A DNA stretch of 64,000 bases. Origin: an uncultured Paracoccaceae bacterium. Lineage in GTDB: Bacteria > Pseudomonadota > Alphaproteobacteria > Rhodobacterales > Rhodobacteraceae. The notes beneath the pieces were generated by a model. The model saw nothing but the letters and a program-made list of their open reading frames with translations, was not told where the DNA came from and made no database searches. Location of the stretch: the NCBI GenBank assembly GCA_947501355.1, contig CANMVA010000001.1, positions 1,372,001 through 1,436,000 of the forward strand, in the 5' to 3' direction. Made by a program: the position numbers and the translations under genes. Positions 50,744 to 59,544 of this stretch are shown here, piece after piece (position 1 is the stretch's first letter; each line of letters starts with the position of its first letter).

Positions 50744-52183
50744 ATGAACCAGAACAAACCCTTCAACGAGCCGAGCTTTCGCCAATCGGTCGATCTGATG
50801 TTCAACCGCGCGGTTGCGTTGATGGATCTGCCTCCCGGACTTGAAGAGAAGATCCGTGTTTGCAACGCCACCTACACGGTGCGCTTCGGCGTGCGTTTGC
50901 GCGGGCAGATCGTGACGCTCACGGGCTACCGCTCGGTGCATTCGGAGCATATGGAACCGGTCAAGGGCGGCATTCGCTATGCGCCATCGGTCAATCAGGA
51001 CGAGGTCGAAGCGCTCGCCGCGCTGATGACCTATAAATGTGCGCTGGTGGAGGCGCCATTTGGTGGCTCCAAAGGCGGGCTCTGCATCGATCCGCGGGAC
51101 TATGAGGAACATGAGCTGGAGCTGATAACCCGCCGGTTTGCCTATGAATTGGCCAAGCGCGACCTGATCCATCCCTCGCAAAACGTGCCTGCCCCCGATA
51201 TGGGCACCGGCGAGCGGGAGATGGCCTGGATTGCCGATCAGTATAACCGCATGAACACGACCGATATCAATGGCCGCGCCTGCGTGACCGGCAAACCCCT
51301 GAACGCAGGCGGCATCCATGGCCGGGTCGAGGCGACGGGCCGTGGTGTGCAATATGCCCTGCGGGAGTTCTTCCGCGACACGCGCGATATGGAGATGGCC
51401 GGCATGACTGGCAAGCTCGATGGCAAAAAGATCGTCGTGCAGGGCTTGGGCAATGTGGGATATCACGCGGCGAAGTTCCTGTCAGAGGAAGACGGCTCCA
51501 AAATCGTGGGCGTGATCGAACGCGATGGGGCCATCGTGAACGAGGCCGGCATCGACGTGGATGGTTTGCGCGACTGGATCGCGGGCCATGGCGGTGTTGA
51601 AGGCAGCCCGTTTGGCACCTTTGTTCCCGATGGCGCCAGCGTGCTGGAGCATGACTGCGATATCCTGATCCCTGCAGCACTTGAAGGGGTGATCAACCTC
51701 GCCAACGCTGCCCGGATCAAGGCGCCGCTGATCATCGAGGCCGCCAATGGCCCCGTGACCGCCGGGGCCGACCAGATCCTGCGCGAGAAGGGCTGTGTGA
51801 TCATCCCGGATATGTATGCCAACGCGGGCGGTGTGACCGTGTCTTACTTTGAATGGGTCAAAAACCTCAGCCATATCCGCTTTGGCCGGATGCAACGCCG
51901 CCAGGAAGAGGCGCGCCATCAGTTGGTGGTCGACGAGCTGGAGCGCCTGTCGGATCATCTCGGCGACGCCTGGTCGATGACGCCGGATTTCAAATCGAAA
52001 TACCTCAAAGGTGCGGATGAGTTGGAACTGGTTCGCTCGGGTCTCGATGACACGATGCGCATTGCCTATCAGTCCATGCGCGACGTGTGGCACAGCCGCG
52101 AGGATGTGACCGATCTGCGCACGGCGGCTTATCTGGTGTCGATCGACAAGGTGGCGCAAAGCTACCGCGCGAAGGGCATCTAG
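50744..52183 (+). CDS. gdhA: Glu/Leu/Phe/Val-type dehydrogenase (glutamate dehydrogenase)
   Basis: This 479-residue enzyme has the glutamate dehydrogenase motif PVKGGIRYAPSVNQDEVEAL, the catalytic Lys region APFGGSKGG and the Rossmann loop VQGLGNVGYHAAKFL, then IIPDMYANAGGVTVSYFEW. Residues after the C-terminal ELERLSDHLGDAW region are like the bacterial 470-residue class. It interconverts glutamate and 2-oxoglutarate with ammonia. It is next to soxBDAG, consistent with amine nitrogen use, but not cotranscribed (216-nt gap with a repeat). Confidence 0.93.
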   Translation: MNQNKPFNEPSFRQSVDLMFNRAVALMDLPPGLEEKIRVCNATYTVRFGVRLRGQIVTLTGYRSVHSEHMEPVKGGIRYAPSVNQDEVEALAALMTYKCALVEAPFGGSKGGLCIDPRDYEEHELELITRRFAYELAKRDLIHPSQNVPAPDMGTGEREMAWIADQYNRMNTTDINGRACVTGKPLNAGGIHGRVEATGRGVQYALREFFRDTRDMEMAGMTGKLDGKKIVVQGLGNVGYHAAKFLSEEDGSKIVGVIERDGAIVNEAGIDVDGLRDWIAGHGGVEGSPFGTFVPDGASVLEHDCDILIPAALEGVINLANAARIKAPLIIEAANGPVTAGADQILREKGCVIIPDMYANAGGVTVSYFEWVKNLSHIRFGRMQRRQEEARHQLVVDELERLSDHLGDAWSMTPDFKSKYLKGADELELVRSGLDDTMRIAYQSMRDVWHSREDVTDLRTAAYLVSIDKVAQSYRAKGI

Positions 52184-52214
52184 GGCCGGGTGCGCGCTGC
52201 ATCAGGTATTGCGC

Positions 52215-52298
52215 CGCGGGCTTTGCCCGCGTCGCCCCGCTGGGGGGATTTCATCCCCCCAGACCCCCCTGGGATATTTGGAAAAAGCGAATGACAAG
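52215..52298 (+). repeat. Compound intergenic repeat: two hairpins plus GGATATTT tail
   Basis: CGCGGGC-TTT-GCCCGCG (52215-52231) is followed by CTGGGGGGAT-TTC-ATCCCCCCAG (52240-52262), a perfect 10-bp stem, and then GGGATATTTGGAAAAAGCG...ATGACAAGG (52271-52298). It fills most of the gap between gdhA and soxB. Similar elements are at 6015 and 45865. It could act as a transcription-end or mRNA-protection element. Confidence 0.7.
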
Positions 52299-52399
52299 GG
52301 TCGTTCCGGGACATCCCCGTGTCGAAAAGCGGCCTGCGGACTTGCAGCGGATCGTTGATGTTGCTTGAGTGAGCTCAGCCACAGTCAGGGAACGACATC

Positions 52400-53653
52400 A
52401 TGCGCTACAATGCGCTTCAAGTCTTAAAAGAGGGTCTGTTCGGCAATCGCGGCTGGAAGCCCGTCTGGCGCAACCCGGAGCCGAAAGCAGAATATGACAT
52501 CGTGATTATCGGCGGGGGCGGGCATGGGCTGTCGACAGCGTATTATCTGGCCAAGAACCACGGGCTGAAAAACATCGCCGTGCTGGAGAAGGGCTATCTG
52601 GGGGGCGGCAATGTGGGCCGCAACACGACGATTGTGCGCGCGAACTATTTCCTGCCGGGCAATTCAGAGTTCTATTCCCACTCCCTGAAGCTGTGGGAAG
52701 GGATGGAGCAGGACCTGAATTACAACGCGATGCACTCCCAGCGCGGGTTGATCAACCTGTTCCATTCCGACGGTCAGCGCGATGCGTTCGCGCGGCGTGG
52801 CAACGCGATGATCAATCAGGGCGATGATGCGGTGCTCCTGGACCGTGATGGGGTGCGGGAGTATTTGCCGTATCTCGATTTCGACAATGTCCGTTTTCCG
52901 ATCTACGGAGGCTTGCTGCACCCGCGTGGCGGCTCAGCGCGTCATGACGCCGTGGCCTGGGGCTATGCGCGCGGTGCCGATCAGCGCGGCGTCGATCTGA
53001 TCCAGAATTGTGAAGTCACCGGCATTGATATCGAGAACGGCAAGGTGCGCGGGGTGCAGACGTCGCGCGGCGCGATCCGGGCCAAGAAGGTGGCCATTGT
53101 CGTGGCGGGACGCTCTGGGCAAGTGGCTGCGATGGCGGGCATGCGGTTGCCGATTGAGAGCCATGTCTTGCAGGCCTTTGTCACCGAGGGGCTCAAACCC
53201 TGTATCGACCATGTGGTCAGCTTTGGCATGGGGCACTTCTATATTAGTCAATCCGACAAGGGCGGGCTGGTCTTTGGCGGCGATCTGGATTTCTACAGCT
53301 CTTACGCGTCGCGCGGCAACTTGCCGATGAAAGAGCATGTGATGGAGGCCGCGATGACCCTCATGCCGATGATCGGTAAGGCGCGGGTGTTGCGCTCGTG
53401 GGGCGGCATCATGGACATGACCCCCGATGGCTCGCCGATCATCGACAAGACCGATACGCAAGGCCTCTATATTGATTGCGGCTGGTGCTATGGCGGCTTC
53501 AAGGCTGTTCCCGGCTCCGGCTATTCCTTCGCGCATCTGATCGCGACCGATCAACATCATGAACCTGCCGCCAAGTTTCGCCTCGACCGCTTCCGCTCAG
53601 GAGCCGGTCTGATGGATGAAGAAGGCACCGGCAGCCAGCACAACCTGCATTAA
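52400..53653 (+). CDS. soxB: Sarcosine oxidase subunit beta
   Basis: This 417-residue FAD/FMN subunit starts MRYNALQVLKEGLFGNRGWK. The FAD-binding motif is DIVIIGGGGHGLSTAYYL (GxGxxG). His174 in LLHPRGG is probably the counterpart of the histidine that carries covalent FMN in tetrameric sarcosine oxidases; His182 (ARHDAV) is nearby. The end is DKTDTQGLYIDCGWCYGGFK. It oxidises sarcosine to glycine and formaldehyde with THF as acceptor in the complex with SoxA. First gene of soxBDAG. Confidence 0.96.
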   Translation: MRYNALQVLKEGLFGNRGWKPVWRNPEPKAEYDIVIIGGGGHGLSTAYYLAKNHGLKNIAVLEKGYLGGGNVGRNTTIVRANYFLPGNSEFYSHSLKLWEGMEQDLNYNAMHSQRGLINLFHSDGQRDAFARRGNAMINQGDDAVLLDRDGVREYLPYLDFDNVRFPIYGGLLHPRGGSARHDAVAWGYARGADQRGVDLIQNCEVTGIDIENGKVRGVQTSRGAIRAKKVAIVVAGRSGQVAAMAGMRLPIESHVLQAFVTEGLKPCIDHVVSFGMGHFYISQSDKGGLVFGGDLDFYSSYASRGNLPMKEHVMEAAMTLMPMIGKARVLRSWGGIMDMTPDGSPIIDKTDTQGLYIDCGWCYGGFKAVPGSGYSFAHLIATDQHHEPAAKFRLDRFRSGAGLMDEEGTGSQHNLH

Positions 53654-53664
53654 GGGAGCATGAC

Positions 53665-53919
53665 ATGAGACTGACATGCCCGCTCTGTGGCGACCGTGAC
53701 CGCCGCGAGTTTTACTACCAAGGCGAAGCCGTGATGCTGGAGCGCCCTGCGCCCGATGCGGGGGCCGAGGCGTGGGATGCCTATCTGCATCTGCGCGATA
53801 ACGCGGCTGGTGAAACGCAGGATCTGTGGTTTCATGAAGCGGGCTGCGGATCGTGGCTGAAGGTCACGCGCAACACGGTCACCCACGAGGTGATTCAGAC
53901 CGAACTGGTGGCGAAATGA
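53665..53919 (+). CDS. soxD: Sarcosine oxidase subunit delta
   Basis: This 84-residue subunit has the zinc pattern Cys5-x2-Cys8 and His57, Cys61 (TCPLCGD and FHEAGCGSW), matching the delta subunit zinc site. Starts MRLTCPLCGDRDRREFYY. It stabilises the alpha-beta core. It is 11 nt after soxB, and its TGA overlaps the soxA ATG (ATGA). Confidence 0.96.
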   Translation: MRLTCPLCGDRDRREFYYQGEAVMLERPAPDAGAEAWDAYLHLRDNAAGETQDLWFHEAGCGSWLKVTRNTVTHEVIQTELVAK

Positions 53920-56846
53920 GGGTCGATGGCAAAGGCCTTGCGAACCGCGAGAAGGTCGTAAAGTTCAGCTTCGGCGGCAAAAGCTATGATGGGTTCGAAG
54001 GCGACACGCTCGCCTCGGCGCTTTTAGCCAATGACGTCCGCCTCGTGGCGCGCTCGTTCAAATACCACCGCCCGCGCGGCATCCTGACCGCCGGATCGGA
54101 AGAGCCCAATGCGCTTGTCACCATCGGTTCCGGGGCGGGGCAAGAGCCGAATATGCGCGCCACGGTGCAAGAGATTTACGACGGGCTTGAGGCGCATCCG
54201 CAAAACGCGTGGCCTTCACTGGAACGCGATGCGCTGAGCGTTAACGATCTGCTGTCGCCGTTCCTGAGTGCCGGTTTTTACTACAAAACCTTCATGTGGC
54301 CCAAAGCGTTCTGGGAAAAGCTCTACGAGCCGATCATTCGTCGCGCCGCTGGTCTTGGGGCGCTGTCGGGTGCGCACAACCCGGATCGCTATGAACGCGC
54401 CTTTGCGTTTTGCGATGTGCTTGTCATCGGTTCCGGTCCGTCGGGTCTGATGGCCGCGTTGACGGCGGCAGAGGCGGGCGCGGACGTGATCCTTGCCGAT
54501 GAAGACAGCCGTATGGGCGGCCGTCTCAATGCGGAAACGCACGAGGTGGACGGGCAGGCAGGGGCCGGTTGGGCCGCCGCGACACTGCAAAAGCTCGGCG
54601 AGATGGACAATGTTCGCCTGATGCCCCGCACCACGATCACCGGCGCTTACGATCAAGGCACCTATGGCGCGTTGGAGAAGGTCAGTCATCACCAGCCGCG
54701 CCGCGCCGCGCTCCCGCTCGAGTGTTTCTGGCGGATTGCGGCGAAGCAGGCGATCCTGTGCGCCGGCGCCCTTGAACGCCCCATTGCATTTCCGAACAAC
54801 GATCGCCCCGGCATCATGACAGCGGGCGCTGTGCGGACCTACCTGAACCGCTATGGCGTGGCCCCCGGCAAATCCGTGACGGTCTTCGGGAATAATGACG
54901 ACGCCCATCGCACGGCCCATGACCTCGCGGCGGCGGGTGTGAGTATTGCAGGCGTCATCGACAGTCGCGGGGATGCGCAGATCGACGGCGATTTCCCGAT
55001 CTACACGGGCGGGCAGGTGATCGGCACCGAAGGCCGCCTTGGCCTGAACGAGATCACCGTGCGCCACGCGGGCGGCCAGCGCACGATCCGAACCGATTGT
55101 CTGGCGATGTCGGGCGGGTGGAACCCGTCGGTCCATCTGACATGTCATATGAACGGGCGGCCTGTTTGGGAGCCTTCGATCCTTAGCTTTGTGCCGTCAG
55201 AGGGCGCGGTTCCCGGCCTGACGCCCGCGGGTGCCGCTGCGGGCCATATGTCGACCGCCGCCTGCCTGACCTCTGGCATTGAAAGCGCGAAGATCGCCTT
55301 GCAAGCGCTGGGCCTCAAAGCAAAAACCATCAAAGCACCCAAAGCCGAGGATGGCGCGTATAGCATCGCGCCGCTGTGGTATGTGGAAGGCAAGGGTCGC
55401 GCCTGGCTCGATTTTCAGAACGATGTGACCACGAAAGACATCAAGCTCGCGGCGAAAGAAAACTTCCGTTCCGTCGAGCATATGAAGCGCTACACCACGC
55501 AAGGGATGGCCACCGATCAGGGCAAGAACTCGAATGTGAACGCGCTGGCGCTGCTGGCCGATGTCACCGGGCGCGGCATTCCCGAAACCGGCACGACGAC
55601 CTTCCGCCCGCCTTACTCCCCCGTTTCTATCGCCGCGATGGGGCAAGACGCGCAGGGCGACGGGTTCGCGCCGCAGCGGTTTACGACCTCGCACGCCGCC
55701 AGCACCGCGCGCGGCGCGCCGATGATCGAGGCGGGGCTGTGGTATCGCCCCAGCTACTTCCCCGCGCAGGGGGAGACGACGTGGCGGCAATCCTGCGACC
55801 GCGAGGTCAAAATGGTCCGTGAACATGTCGGGATTTGCGATGTCTCGACCCTCGGTAAAATCGATATCCAAGGGCCGGATGCGGGGGCATTCCTCGATTT
55901 CGTCTACACCAACATGTTCTCCACGCTCAAAGTCGGGCGCACGCGCTACGGCCTGATGCTGCGCGAGGACGGACACGTCATGGACGACGGCACCACCGCG
56001 CGTCTGGGCGAAAACCATTACGTGATGACCACGACTACAGCCGCCGCGGGGCAGGTCATGCGGCATCTCGAATGGGTGCATCAAGCGCTGCGGCCCGAGT
56101 TAGACGTCAGCTTCATCTCGGTGACCGAGCAATGGGCGCAATTCGCCGTGGCCGGACCCAAATCTCGCGATCTTCTGAACGCTCTGATCGAGGAAAAGAT
56201 CACCGATGAGGCCTGGCCCTTCATGGCCTGCGGGGCAGCCACGGTTGCGGGCGTGAAGGGACGGCTCTTCCGCATCTCCTTCTCTGGCGAGCATGCCTAC
56301 GAGGTCGCAGTGCCCGCGCGCTATGGCGACAGCCTGTTCCGGCTGCTTGTGGCCCAGGCCGAGGCGCTGGGCGGCGGGGCCTACGGGATGGAAGCGCTGA
56401 ACGTGCTGCGGATCGAGAAGGGCTTTATCACCCATGCTGAAATCCACGGGCGCGTCACAGCGTTTGATATCGGGATGGAGCGGATGATTTCGGCCAAGAA
56501 AGACTGCATCGGCAAAACCATGGCTGCCCGTCCAGGGCTGGTCGGCGAGGATCGCGAACAGCTGGTGGGCCTCAAACCTGTCGGCAATATCAAGCAGTTG
56601 ACCGCTGGCGCGCATCTTTTTGAGGCGGAGGCAGACGCCATCCGCGTGAACTCCCAAGGCTACACGACCTCTGTCGGGTTCTCGCCTACGATGGGCAGTT
56701 ATCTGGGCCTCGCCTTTCTGAAAAACGGTCGCGCCCGGCACGGGGAAACGGTGCGTATGGTCGATCACCTGCGAGGGATTGAAACGATGTGTGAGGTCAC
56801 CGATCCGGTCGTCTTTGATCCCGAAGGAGGGCGCGTGCGTGGTTAA
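53916..56846 (+). CDS. soxA: Sarcosine oxidase subunit alpha
   Basis: This 976-residue subunit starts MRVDGKGLANREKVVKFSF. The N-terminal part has KYHRPRGILTAGSEEPNALV, the region typical of the subunit's first domain. A Rossmann fold (VLVIGSGPSGLMAALTAAEA) binds NAD, and after about residue 600 there is a folate-binding GcvT-like domain with VGICDVSTLGKIDIQGPDAG and SFSGEHAYEVAVPARYG. It transfers the sarcosine methyl to THF. ATG 53916 overlaps the soxD stop; a longer frame upstream lies within soxD. Confidence 0.95.
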   Translation: MRVDGKGLANREKVVKFSFGGKSYDGFEGDTLASALLANDVRLVARSFKYHRPRGILTAGSEEPNALVTIGSGAGQEPNMRATVQEIYDGLEAHPQNAWPSLERDALSVNDLLSPFLSAGFYYKTFMWPKAFWEKLYEPIIRRAAGLGALSGAHNPDRYERAFAFCDVLVIGSGPSGLMAALTAAEAGADVILADEDSRMGGRLNAETHEVDGQAGAGWAAATLQKLGEMDNVRLMPRTTITGAYDQGTYGALEKVSHHQPRRAALPLECFWRIAAKQAILCAGALERPIAFPNNDRPGIMTAGAVRTYLNRYGVAPGKSVTVFGNNDDAHRTAHDLAAAGVSIAGVIDSRGDAQIDGDFPIYTGGQVIGTEGRLGLNEITVRHAGGQRTIRTDCLAMSGGWNPSVHLTCHMNGRPVWEPSILSFVPSEGAVPGLTPAGAAAGHMSTAACLTSGIESAKIALQALGLKAKTIKAPKAEDGAYSIAPLWYVEGKGRAWLDFQNDVTTKDIKLAAKENFRSVEHMKRYTTQGMATDQGKNSNVNALALLADVTGRGIPETGTTTFRPPYSPVSIAAMGQDAQGDGFAPQRFTTSHAASTARGAPMIEAGLWYRPSYFPAQGETTWRQSCDREVKMVREHVGICDVSTLGKIDIQGPDAGAFLDFVYTNMFSTLKVGRTRYGLMLREDGHVMDDGTTARLGENHYVMTTTTAAAGQVMRHLEWVHQALRPELDVSFISVTEQWAQFAVAGPKSRDLLNALIEEKITDEAWPFMACGAATVAGVKGRLFRISFSGEHAYEVAVPARYGDSLFRLLVAQAEALGGGAYGMEALNVLRIEKGFITHAEIHGRVTAFDIGMERMISAKKDCIGKTMAARPGLVGEDREQLVGLKPVGNIKQLTAGAHLFEAEADAIRVNSQGYTTSVGFSPTMGSYLGLAFLKNGRARHGETVRMVDHLRGIETMCEVTDPVVFDPEGGRVRG

Positions 56847-57369
56847 CCTTATCGCCAAAACCCCCTGTCACGGGCTGCTGCCGATCACCATCGGAACGGT
56901 CACGCTGAGCGAGGTCGCGACGGGCCCGATCACCTCCGTCAGCCCGTTCACAGGGCAGGAGAAATCCGTCTCCGACGCATTGAAAGCCAACCATGGCACC
57001 GCGTTTCCGGCACCGAACCGCACGACCTCGAAAAACACAGCCCGGCTGATCTGGTCGGGCCGCGGGCAGGCGCTGATGCTGGGCGTGATCCCCGATGTCA
57101 AAGGTGCCGCGCTCACCGATCAGTCCGACGCCTGGACCCATGTGGAGATTGCCGGAACCGGGGTCGCCGATGTCCTCGCCCGTGTCACGCCTGTTGACAC
57201 CCGCGCGATGAAGCGCGGCCACAGCGCGCGCACGTTGGTGCAGCATGTCTCTGTGGTGCTCATCCGTACCGGCAACGACCGGTTCGAGATCATGGCGATG
57301 CGGTCCATGGCCAAAACGCTTGTGCATGATCTGGAGCGCGCCATGACAGGCCTGGCTGCGCGCGGCTGA
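56839..57369 (+). CDS. soxG: Sarcosine oxidase subunit gamma
   Basis: This 176-residue subunit has the GcvT-like gamma fold: TLSEVATGPITSVSPFTGQE, then VADVLARVTPVDTRAMKRGH and TLVQHVSVVLIRTGNDRFEI. It completes the heterotetramer. The GTG start at 56839 overlaps the soxA stop by 8 nt; no ATG fits. Last gene of the operon, followed by a tail-only copy of the intergenic repeat. Confidence 0.9.
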   Translation: MVNLIAKTPCHGLLPITIGTVTLSEVATGPITSVSPFTGQEKSVSDALKANHGTAFPAPNRTTSKNTARLIWSGRGQALMLGVIPDVKGAALTDQSDAWTHVEIAGTGVADVLARVTPVDTRAMKRGHSARTLVQHVSVVLIRTGNDRFEIMAMRSMAKTLVHDLERAMTGLAARG

Positions 57370-57382
57370 GTGCGGCGTTTTA

Positions 57383-57403
57383 GGTATTTAAGGACAAAAG
57401 AAG
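57383..57403 (+). repeat. Intergenic repeat, tail only
   Basis: GGTATTTAAGGACAAAAGAAG matches the tail at 6042-6062 at 18 of 21 positions. No hairpin precedes it. It lies between soxG and dnaG, in a 79-nt gap. Confidence 0.6.
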
Positions 57404-57448
57404 CCAGCGGCCCTCGACTCTGCCGGGGGCGGGCGCGATATTCTCGGA

Positions 57449-59392
57449 ATGAGCCTGCCACCCGGTTTTCTTGATGAATTGCGCACCCGCACCTCGCTGA
57501 GCCAGGTCGTGGGCCGTAAGGTCATGTGGGATCAACGAAAATCCAATCAGGGCAAGGGCGATATGTGGGCGCCATGCCCGTTCCATCAGGAAAAATCCGC
57601 CAGTTTCCACGTCGATGACCGCAAGGGATTCTATTACTGCTTTGGCTGTCACGCCAAAGGGGATGCGATTTCTTTCGTCCGCGAGACCGAGAATATGGGC
57701 TTTATGGAGGCGGTGGAACTGCTTGCCTCTGAGGCCGGAATGACCATGCCCGCGCGCGATCCCAAGGCACAGGAAAAGGCCGACAAGCGCACCGAACTGG
57801 CCAAGGTGATGGAGCAGGCGGTGCAATATTACCGGTTGCAACTCAAGACAGCCGGGGCGGCGGCTGCGCGGGACTATCTGGAGGGGCGCGGGCTGTCTGA
57901 GGACGCTCAGGCGCGGTTCGACATGGGCTATGCGCCCGATGCGCGGCAGGGGATTTTCCAGTATCTGACGGGTAAGGGTGTCAGCGCTGACCTGATCGTC
58001 GATGCGGGTCTGTGCGCGCGACCCGATGATGGTGGCGCGCCCTATGACCGGTTCCGCGGTCGCATTCTGTTCCCGATCCGCGATGCGCGGGGGCGCTGTA
58101 TCGCGCTGGGCGGTCGCGCGATGGACCCGAATGCGCGGGCCAAGTATCTGAACTCGCCCGAGACGGAGCTTTTTGACAAAGGCCGCAGCCTCTATAACCA
58201 CGGGCCTGCGCGAGAGGCCGCAGGTAAAGGTGCGCCGCTGATCGTCGCCGAAGGCTATATGGATGTGATCGCACTGTCAGAGGCAGGCTTCGGCGCGACC
58301 GTGGCCCCCCTCGGCACGGCGGTGACCGAGAACCAGTTGCAAATGCTGTGGCGCATCGCGCCCGAACCGATCATCGCGCTGGATGGCGACAAGGCGGGTC
58401 TGCGCGCCGCGATGCGGGTCATTGATCTGGCTCTGCCCTTGTTAGAGGCCGGCCAAAGTCTGCGCTTTGCGATTATGCCCGAAGGTCAAGACCCTGACGA
58501 TCTGATACGCGCCCAAGGGGCAGGGGCCATGCAGACATTGCTGGATAACGCGATCCCGATGGTGCACCTGCTCTGGCAGCGCGAGACGGAAGGAAAGATT
58601 TTCGACAGCCCGGAGCGGAAAGCCGCCCTCGACAAGACCTTGCGCGGACAGATCAAGACGATCAAAGACCCCTCGATCCGCCAGCATTACGGTGACGAGA
58701 TCAAGCGCTTGCGCTGGGAGCTGTTCAATCCCAAACGCGCGTCCCAGCCGCGCAGCTATGGTGGCGGCAAAGGCAAATGGCAGCCGCCCCAAACGGCGAT
58801 GCCTGGCACAAAGGCGTCAATTCTGGCCGCGTCCGATGGCGCGATTGAGGATCATCTGGCCGAAGCTGTGATCCTCGCCACGCTTCTCAAGAACCCCTCC
58901 ATCCTGCCGGAGTTCGAAGATCAATTGGCCGATCTGGATTGCCTCACACCCGATCATGCGGCGATCCGGGGCGCCATATTGAGCCATGACGCGGATTTAT
59001 CCGCGATAGAACAGGAACTGGGAACGTCGGCCCTTGAAAAGCTGCTCAGCCAGCCCCACGTCGCCATAGCGCCCCCGGTGCGCGCGCCCGGAGACATCGA
59101 CATTGCCACCCTGTGCGTGGCAGAGGCTTTGGCCAGATTGGATGCAAAACGAGGTGCCGCACGGGAGATTTCCGAGGCGATGGAAGACCTGTCAGGTGTG
59201 GCTGATGAAGGCGTGACATGGCGTTTGAGCCAGGCCGCCGAGGCCGTCAATTCTGCCGGTCGCATCAAGGGTGATGACAGCACGGAATACGAGACGGCCC
59301 CGAATGGGGCCAAGATGGACAAGGATGAACGCAGCGCGTTTGACGCTTTGCTGTCTCAAATCGGCTTCAAGGGCGATAAAGACAGCGAGTGA
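57449..59392 (+). CDS. dnaG: DNA primase
   Basis: This 647-residue protein has the CHC2 zinc finger (CPFHQEKSASF then YYCFGCHAKGDAI), the TOPRIM domain with IVAEGYMDVIALSEAGF and IALDGDKAG, and a C-terminal helicase-binding part. It lays RNA primers on the lagging strand. Starts MSLPPGFLDELRTRTSLSQV, as in other alphaproteobacterial primases. It lies immediately upstream of rpoD, the common macromolecular-synthesis order, but the rpsU gene is not between the two. Confidence 0.96.
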   Translation: MSLPPGFLDELRTRTSLSQVVGRKVMWDQRKSNQGKGDMWAPCPFHQEKSASFHVDDRKGFYYCFGCHAKGDAISFVRETENMGFMEAVELLASEAGMTMPARDPKAQEKADKRTELAKVMEQAVQYYRLQLKTAGAAAARDYLEGRGLSEDAQARFDMGYAPDARQGIFQYLTGKGVSADLIVDAGLCARPDDGGAPYDRFRGRILFPIRDARGRCIALGGRAMDPNARAKYLNSPETELFDKGRSLYNHGPAREAAGKGAPLIVAEGYMDVIALSEAGFGATVAPLGTAVTENQLQMLWRIAPEPIIALDGDKAGLRAAMRVIDLALPLLEAGQSLRFAIMPEGQDPDDLIRAQGAGAMQTLLDNAIPMVHLLWQRETEGKIFDSPERKAALDKTLRGQIKTIKDPSIRQHYGDEIKRLRWELFNPKRASQPRSYGGGKGKWQPPQTAMPGTKASILAASDGAIEDHLAEAVILATLLKNPSILPEFEDQLADLDCLTPDHAAIRGAILSHDADLSAIEQELGTSALEKLLSQPHVAIAPPVRAPGDIDIATLCVAEALARLDAKRGAAREISEAMEDLSGVADEGVTWRLSQAAEAVNSAGRIKGDDSTEYETAPNGAKMDKDERSAFDALLSQIGFKGDKDSE

Positions 59393-59544
59393 CATGTGCT
59401 GAAATGCAATTTTACTAAGGAAGCCGCAAGGAAATCGGGGTAGACGGGTGGCCGAATCACTCAAATTACCACATGATTCGTCAGAGCGAGCGAATCAAGC
59501 GAATCAATGCGTCCCGAGAGACCGCGCCGGATCAGGAGACCTTA

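Noticed and set aside
54216-56084. Two long minus-strand frames under soxA
   Set aside because: They are shadows of soxA; its sequence shows family motifs throughout.
59473-59544. N-terminal extension of RpoD from ATG 59473
   Set aside because: The sequence is not like sigma-70 N-termini, and ATG 59545 has a good ribosome site.
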